A model generated the notes under the pieces. The model was not told the DNA's origin. It saw nothing but the letters and a program-made list of their open reading frames with translations, and did no database searches. Positions 6,422-10,729 of a stretch of 10,729 nucleotides of DNA are shown here, in pieces. Position 1 is the first letter of the stretch, and every line of letters starts with the position of its first letter. This stretch comes from Sulfurimonas sp. Its GTDB lineage: Bacteria; Campylobacterota; Campylobacteria; Campylobacterales; Sulfurimonadaceae. The position numbers and the translations under genes were made by a program. Where the stretch lies: NCBI GenBank assembly GCA_026988735.1, contig JALSKR010000222.1, positions 1 to 10,729 on the forward strand, written 5' to 3'.

Positions 6422-7421
6422 ACTTTGAAATGTGAAGAGCCATATCTAAGAGTCGTGACGAATAACCCCACTCATTGTCATACCATGCCATAACTTTTAT
6501 CATGTTGCCACCGATAACCTGTGTCAAATCTTCTGCAACAATTGCACTGAACTGAGAACCTACAAAATCTTGAGATACGCGCATCTCTTTATCCATATGC
6601 AAAAGACCTTTGAGTCTTGTATCTGCCATTTCATTAAAAACAGCTGTCACTTCTTCTTTTGTTGTGTTTTTAGAAACAACAACATTTAAATCAACCATAG
6701 AAACATCAGGAGTAGGAACACGAACACTCTGTCCGTGAAGTTTTCCTTCAAGCTGCGGCATAACAAGACTGATGGCTTTTGCAGCCCCTGTTGTCGTTGG
6801 AATCATATTTATAGCACCGGCACGTGCACGACGTTTGTCTTTGTTATGCTTCACATCTAAAATATTTTGATCATTTGTGTAAGAGTGAATAGTTGTCATT
6901 AAGCCTTTTTCAATACCAAAAGCATCATCAAGAACACGCGCGACAGGACCCAGACAGTTTGTTGTACAAGAAGCATTTGATACTATTTTTTGTCCCGCAT
7001 ATTTTTCTTCATTGACGCCCATTACAAATGTAGGTGTTGCTTTGTCTTTTGCAGGAGCAGAAAAAAGAACTTTTTGTATACCGTTGTCAATATGCACCTG
7101 TGCAGACTCCTGTGTCAAGAAAACACCTGTACACTCTAAAACCATATCAGCGCCACATTCGGCAAACTTCAGATTTTTTGGATCACGATCAGAAAAAACT
7201 CTAATTTTTTTACCGTCAATTGCAATGTTTTCATCATCAAGCTGCACAACTTCGCTCTCAAATGTTCCGTGAACAGAGTCATTTTTCAACAGATAGATCA
7301 TCATATCTATACTTGTAGTGTCATTTATAGCGACAACTTCCACATCATCTCTTTTGTGTGCAATGCGTGCCACACAACGACCTATTCTACCAAATCCGTT
7401 AATTGCTATTTTTAGTGCCAT
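6420..7421 (-). CDS. gap: Glyceraldehyde-3-phosphate dehydrogenase, type I
   Basis: Interconverts glyceraldehyde 3-phosphate and 1,3-bisphosphoglycerate using NAD(P). It has 333 residues, full length. The Rossmann glycine motif is INGFGRIGR (7-15). The catalytic Cys152 is in [12 protein letters not shown] and the general base His179 in [10 protein letters not shown]. The C-terminal WYDNEWGYS (313-321) is intact. Asp34, which usually contacts the adenosine ribose of NAD, is present, but it is followed by Thr35. The S-loop reads [14 protein letters not shown] rather than the LDLPHKDLRRARA type, lacking the usual Pro. These are positions linked to cofactor choice, so dual NAD/NADP use is possible. 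The Shine-Dalgarno AGGA lies shortly before the ATG. It is first gene of gap-pgk-tpiA and is divergent from nadD across 62 nt. Confidence 0.95.
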   Translation of the reverse strand: MALKIAINGFGRIGRCVARIAHKRDDVEVVAINDTTSIDMMIYLLKNDSVHGTFESEVVQLDDENIAIDGKKIRVFSDRDPKNLKFAECGADMVLECTGVFLTQESAQVHIDNGIQKVLFSAPAKDKATPTFVMGVNEEKYAGQKIVSNASCTTNCLGPVARVLDDAFGIEKGLMTTIHSYTNDQNILDVKHNKDKRRARAGAINMIPTTTGAAKAISLVMPQLEGKLHGQSVRVPTPDVSMVDLNVVVSKNTTKEEVTAVFNEMADTRLKGLLHMDKEMRVSQDFVGSQFSAIVAEDLTQVIGGNMIKVMAWYDNEWGYSSRLLDMALHISK

Positions 7422-7468
7422 TATAGTTCCTAATATAAAATAATTGGGTAATTTTATCCAAAATTAGT

Positions 7469-7474
7469 TATAAT
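7469..7474 (+). promoter_or_regulatory. -10 box of nadD
   Basis: A perfect TATAAT whose last base is 9 nt before the nadD ATG at 7484, predicting a leader of about 3 nt. No Shine-Dalgarno is visible in ATTCGTATTAA before the ATG. It lies in the 62-nt divergent space shared with the gap operon. Confidence 0.5.
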
Positions 7475-7483
7475 TCGTATTAA

Positions 7484-8056
7484 ATGAAAACGATAGCACT
7501 TTACGGCGGTTCATTTGACCCTCCGCACCTCGCACATGAGGCAATAGTCAAAGCTTTAAGCAAACTGGATTTTATTGAGAAAGTAGTGGTAATGCCTACT
7601 TTTTTAAATCCGTTTAAAAAGAGTTTTACTGCTCCGGCTGAATTGCGATACAAATGGCTCAAAGAGATTTTTGCTTCTTTGAAAAAGGTAGAAGTCAGTT
7701 CGTATGAAGTGGATTTGAAAAAAAAAGTACCGACGATTACGACCGTCAAACATTTACTCAAATCTTATGACAAAGTCTATCTGGTTATAGGTGCGGATAA
7801 TTTAACTTCACTGCATCAATGGTATGCTTATGATGAACTGAAAAAACTGGTAACTTTTATTGTTGTCACAAGAGATGCTGTAAAAATACCGAAAAATTTT
7901 ATTCGGCTTGATATAAATGAAGATATATCTTCGTCAGGTTTAAGAGAAAATTTTGACAGTTCAAAAGTACCAAAAAAAGTCAGAGACGAAATAACACAAT
8001 ATTACAAGGAACACAATGCAAGACAGAATACAAAACATAGTAAACACACTCGATAA
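7484..8056 (+). CDS. nadD: Nicotinate-nucleotide adenylyltransferase
   Basis: Adenylates nicotinate mononucleotide with ATP to give deamido-NAD, a required step of NAD synthesis in the cytoplasm. It has 190 residues. The nucleotidyltransferase signature GGSFDPPHLAH (8-18) has both histidines. IGADNLTSLHQW (102-113) contributes substrate contacts, and ISSSGLR (148-154) is the C-terminal phosphate-binding motif. The N-terminus aligns with the family at this ATG, which supports the start despite the missing Shine-Dalgarno. The last 14 codons ([12 protein letters not shown] at the end) overlap the start of rsfS and look like an unconstrained tail. It is divergent from the gap operon and co-transcribed with rsfS, a common pairing in bacteria. 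Confidence 0.93.
   Translation: MKTIALYGGSFDPPHLAHEAIVKALSKLDFIEKVVVMPTFLNPFKKSFTAPAELRYKWLKEIFASLKKVEVSSYEVDLKKKVPTITTVKHLLKSYDKVYLVIGADNLTSLHQWYAYDELKKLVTFIVVTRDAVKIPKNFIRLDINEDISSSGLRENFDSSKVPKKVRDEITQYYKEHNARQNTKHSKHTR
8006..8010 (+). promoter_or_regulatory. Ribosome binding site of rsfS inside nadD
   Basis: AAGGA, 5 nt before the ATG at 8016, lies within the nadD coding sequence. It fixes the rsfS start and the 41-nt overlap of the two genes. Confidence 0.65.
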
Positions 8057-8333
8057 AAACAAAGCGGAATCCATAGAGGTTTTTGATCTCCGTGACAAGA
8101 ACTATTTTGTTGATTATGCGATCATAGCATCTTCACTTGGACAAAAACATACTACTGCACTTTTGGATCACTTAAAAAATGAACTCAAACCTGCCGAACA
8201 TTTTAACAATGTGGATGAAAGCGGTGACTGGATCGTTGTTGATTTAGGTGATATCCTTATTCATATCATGACTCCGGAATACAGAACAAAATATGATATG
8301 GAAACATTTTTAGGGGAGCTTGGAAGTCACTAG
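8016..8333 (+). CDS. rsfS: Ribosome silencing factor RsfS (Iojap family)
   Basis: Binds ribosomal protein uL14 on the 50S subunit and blocks joining to 30S, lowering translation when nutrients are scarce. It has 105 residues, typical length. Family hallmarks are [21 protein letters not shown] (about 33-53) and [21 protein letters not shown] (about 70-90), followed by YDMETFLGE. The start is set by AAGGA 5 nt upstream. It overlaps the end of nadD by 41 nt and the convergent end of the downstream transglycosylase gene by 24 nt. Confidence 0.92.
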   Translation: MQDRIQNIVNTLDKNKAESIEVFDLRDKNYFVDYAIIASSLGQKHTTALLDHLKNELKPAEHFNNVDESGDWIVVDLGDILIHIMTPEYRTKYDMETFLGELGSH

Positions 8334-9740
8334 ATCGGTTTTTGACACCTTGTTTTGTTTATCTAAAATATCTTTATAGTTGTAGATAGACTCAACATAC
8401 TTCACAGGTTCTGCCCCTCTTGCATATCCGTATTTTAACGTTCGATAATACTTTTTTTGTGAGAGCAAAGGCAGTACTATTTTCAAATCACTCCAGATAT
8501 TCGGATTTAAACCAAGTTTTTTTGCCAGTTTTTGTGCATCTTTTATATGCCCCATGCCTATATTGTAAGCAGCCAGGGCAAATTTAAGTCTGTTCTCTCC
8601 TTCTACCTCTTTGGGTACAAATTTTATCATCTGTTTTAAATGCCGCGTTCCACCTGTAACACTCTCTTTGGGATTCAACCTGTTTTTAACTCCTAACATC
8701 TTTGCTGTACGTTGTGTCAGCATCATCAACCCGCGAACTCCTGTAAAACTTTTGGCTTTAGCATTCCAGTGTGATTCCTGATATGAAACAGATGCCAACA
8801 GTGTCCACGGAATATCAAATCTTTTTGCGGCATCCTTAAAATACTTTTCATACTTTGGCAGTCTGCTTTTCATTCGTTTGTAAAACATTTTTGTATTATA
8901 ATAATCAAAGAAAAGGATATAACTGTAGTAGTGGTCTTTAAGTTGTGTCATCTTCCCTTTTTGGTTATAGTCATTGAGCCAGGCATACATGTCAGCTTCA
9001 AGCTCTTTTGCATCTTTGGGGAGCAGCCATGCCAACTGTTCTCTTTTGCTGATGGAAAAGGCAAGTGCAATTTCAGGAAAATATCGCAAATTCAGTGCAT
9101 AAATATTTGAATCTGCTACTGTGCAGTCTATCTCATGTTTGGCAACTTTTTCAAGCAGTTCTTCTGTTGAGTATTCTGAAGTTATTGTCACATTTATTTC
9201 ATATCCGTCTGCCTGAAGTGATTTTATCGTTTCGCTGTAACTTGTGTCAGCACCTACCATAATATCCAATCCTGCCAATTCCTCCACATTTCTTGGAAAA
9301 TTTGATCCGCGTAACATCCCCCTGTTACAAATCACCTGCTCTTCGACTTCAAAATACGAAGGTCCAAAGTGAAACTTTTTTTCTCTCTGTGGTGTTTTTG
9401 ACAAAGATGCGGATGTGATATGAATATTTGGCTTTTTGGAAAGAGCTATTGCTTCTTTGACAGTATGTGCTGTTGTAATATTTAAATCTACGCCCAAATG
9501 CTCTGCATATGACTGTAATAAATCATATTCAAAGCCCTGTGGAGCATCCGGACCTATATAGTAGGTCGAAGGAGCATTAAGCAGGACAACATTTAAGGTT
9601 TTGTTTTCGCGAATTTTATCAAACAGTGTTTGTTCCTGCTCTTTTTCATAGGGTACATAAGCAGTATGACTCATCCAGCCAAAAGCAAAAAAAGAGAGTG
9701 CAAAAACAAGTAATATGAAGCTGTACATGTATCTATTCAT
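8310..9740 (-). CDS. mltF: Membrane-bound lytic murein transglycosylase, MltF-like
   Basis: Cleaves the MurNAc-GlcNAc bond of peptidoglycan with formation of 1,6-anhydromuramic ends, acting in the periplasm. It has 476 residues. An N-terminal hydrophobic segment (about 6-24) works as anchor or signal and has no lipobox Cys. A solute-binding (SBP family 3) domain spans about 48-272 (for example [22 protein letters not shown]). A C-terminal SLT domain follows: the catalytic Glu322 in [11 protein letters not shown], then [17 protein letters not shown] (334-350), AAYNIGMGH (390-398) and [19 protein letters not shown] (437-455). This order is that of MltF. The ATG has no clear Shine-Dalgarno; it follows the kinase gene by 23 nt, so reinitiation or a later start (Met5) is possible. 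Whether the binding domain senses muropeptides or amino acids is unknown. Confidence 0.88.
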   Translation of the reverse strand: MNRYMYSFILLVFALSFFAFGWMSHTAYVPYEKEQEQTLFDKIRENKTLNVVLLNAPSTYYIGPDAPQGFEYDLLQSYAEHLGVDLNITTAHTVKEAIALSKKPNIHITSASLSKTPQREKKFHFGPSYFEVEEQVICNRGMLRGSNFPRNVEELAGLDIMVGADTSYSETIKSLQADGYEINVTITSEYSTEELLEKVAKHEIDCTVADSNIYALNLRYFPEIALAFSISKREQLAWLLPKDAKELEADMYAWLNDYNQKGKMTQLKDHYYSYILFFDYYNTKMFYKRMKSRLPKYEKYFKDAAKRFDIPWTLLASVSYQESHWNAKAKSFTGVRGLMMLTQRTAKMLGVKNRLNPKESVTGGTRHLKQMIKFVPKEVEGENRLKFALAAYNIGMGHIKDAQKLAKKLGLNPNIWSDLKIVLPLLSQKKYYRTLKYGYARGAEPVKYVESIYNYKDILDKQNKVSKTDLVTSKLP

Positions 9741-9746
9741 TGTATT

Positions 9747-9764
9747 AGTTTACATTTTTAAACT
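9747..9764. repeat. 6-bp inverted repeat between the kinase and mltF genes
   Basis: AGTTTA (9747-9752) and TAAACT (9759-9764) flank a 6-nt loop and touch the kinase stop codon. In the mRNA this hairpin would fill most of the spacer before the mltF ATG. It is A+T-rich and may be chance. Confidence 0.25.
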
Positions 9765-10729
9765 TATGCAAATATAAAACGGTTAACTCCATTTTCATAC
9801 TCATGCGCCAAAACCTGTCCGTGTGCTTTGAGGATAGAATCAACAAGATAGAGTCCTAACCCAAAGCTGTTTTTCGATGGATTGTCTTTTGTAAAAGGCT
9901 CTATATAGTACTGCAGAGGATGCGAAAGACATGCGCCTTTGCTTTCAAAACAAAGTTCATTTTTGTCATTCATGCGAATTGTAATATGCGAATCGGTAGC
10001 ATATTTCATTGCATTGTCAATCATATTTTTGATAGCTGTAGTATAGAGTCTGTAGTTTACATGTACTTTTATTTTCCCGCTTATTTTTACTGTGACATGC
10101 TCTTTGTCAACCATGGCCATATCTATAGCTCCGTCAATTACATCAAGCAGTCTATACTCGGAAAAATCTTTTTTATCGCTCAGACTTGTCACCTCCTCTA
10201 TCATTGCAAATTCAGTCACAAGTGTTTCCAGGCGTTTAAAGATAGAGCTGAATCTGTCTTTTTGTTTTTGCGAATCAAGCATCTGTGTGGCGATAGTCCC
10301 TTTGGCTATAGGCGTTTTGAGTTCATGCATCAAATTTCTCAAAAAGAGCGTGCGGGATTCTAAAACAGTGTTTATTTTCTGTCGTGCATTTTCAAGTTCA
10401 TTGGCAACTGCACCTATTTCATCTTCACGGTTTGTTTTAAAAGAGATGTCCATATTTCCGTTACCGTACAGTTCAATCTTTTTTCTCAATCTTATGAGAG
10501 GTCGCAGTCTTTGGAGTATCAAAATAAAAGAGAGACTGATAATCATAAATATTGTAATATACGAATAGAGCAGATTGATATAGCTGTAAGGTTTTAAATC
10601 GTTGTCTTTAATCAAGATGTCACCACTTGGTGTCTCTATATGAAAATATATATTTCTTTTGTACTGAATCATAGTCGCTCTGAGGTTTGTTATGATATTT
10701 TTCGTGTATAAACCTTTGTCATTGATAAG
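9764..10729 (-). CDS. Sensor histidine kinase, ArsS-like, N-terminus outside the window
   Basis: Membrane sensor kinase of a two-component system. The frame is open to the window edge, so the gene starts upstream; 321 residues are visible, and an internal Met at 10672 is not the likely start. Counting from the first visible residue, the end of a periplasmic domain is followed by a transmembrane helix (about 52-72). HAMP comes next (about 73-125, with REDEIGAVANELENAR). The phosphoacceptor His135 is in NLMHELKTPIAKG. The N box is NMIDNAMKYA (235-244) and the G box is FGLGLYLVDSILKAHGQ (289-305). The usual D box (DxGxG) is not recognisable: the position reads ESKGACLSHP. The overall look matches the ArsS group known from Helicobacter acid response, but the signal here is unknown and the partner regulator is not visible. 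mltF follows 23 nt downstream. Confidence 0.85.
   Translation of the reverse strand, partial: LINDKGLYTKNIITNLRATMIQYKRNIYFHIETPSGDILIKDNDLKPYSYINLLYSYITIFMIISLSFILILQRLRPLIRLRKKIELYGNGNMDISFKTNREDEIGAVANELENARQKINTVLESRTLFLRNLMHELKTPIAKGTIATQMLDSQKQKDRFSSIFKRLETLVTEFAMIEEVTSLSDKKDFSEYRLLDVIDGAIDMAMVDKEHVTVKISGKIKVHVNYRLYTTAIKNMIDNAMKYATDSHITIRMNDKNELCFESKGACLSHPLQYYIEPFTKDNPSKNSFGLGLYLVDSILKAHGQVLAHEYENGVNRFIFA

Noticed and set aside
9920..10568. Plus-strand frames of 147 and 158 codons opposite the histidine kinase
   Set aside because: The kinase boxes on the minus strand are intact; the antisense frames overlap each other and show no family features.
10670..10672. ATG at 10672 as the start of the histidine kinase
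   Set aside because: The frame stays open for 19 more codons to the window edge, and a kinase with a periplasmic domain needs an upstream first transmembrane helix.

Overview
The window looks like chromosomal DNA of a Campylobacterota (epsilonproteobacterial) species, most probably Sulfurimonas or a close relative. The evidence is the strong A+T bias, the FabI, GAPDH and PGK sequences (for example a FabI with the HSVAFAP segment typical of this phylum), the gene order gap-pgk-tpiA-(fabI) divergent from nadD-rsfS, and an ArsS-like histidine kinase. The assignment is from recall of these families; no search was run. Most of the window is housekeeping; the less ordinary material is in the intergenic spaces.

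Layout. At the left edge is the first ~11 codons of an unidentified minus-strand gene (1-34), then a paired palindromic repeat, then a DppB-type ABC permease (180-1139, minus). Directly upstream of the permease is a run of tiny membrane-protein reading frames (1146-1445, minus) with its own extended -10 promoter. The frames are tightly packed: a TAATG overlap, then 6 nt to the permease GTG. The first two look like one two-helix protein of about 69 residues split by a single-base frameshift. Next is a large outer-membrane porin (1562-2887, minus), and divergent from it a small putative lipoprotein (2995-3411, plus).

The central block is lipid and sugar-phosphate metabolism on the minus strand: gap, pgk (TTG start) and tpiA are closely packed, then about 210 nt of palindromic repeats, then fabI. 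Divergent from gap are nadD and rsfS, which overlap by 41 nt. rsfS meets an MltF-like lytic transglycosylase tail to tail with a 24-nt overlap. The transglycosylase lies 23 nt downstream of a sensor histidine kinase that runs off the right edge.

Two themes cut across the genes. A family of short palindromes with a TAAA-like loop and a TTCCGAG tail occurs at three intergenic sites. Three transcription units (small membrane ORFs, lipoprotein, nadD) have a TATAAT box so close to the ATG, and no Shine-Dalgarno, that leaderless or nearly leaderless mRNAs are predicted. No tRNA, rRNA, CRISPR array, transposase or prophage gene was seen.
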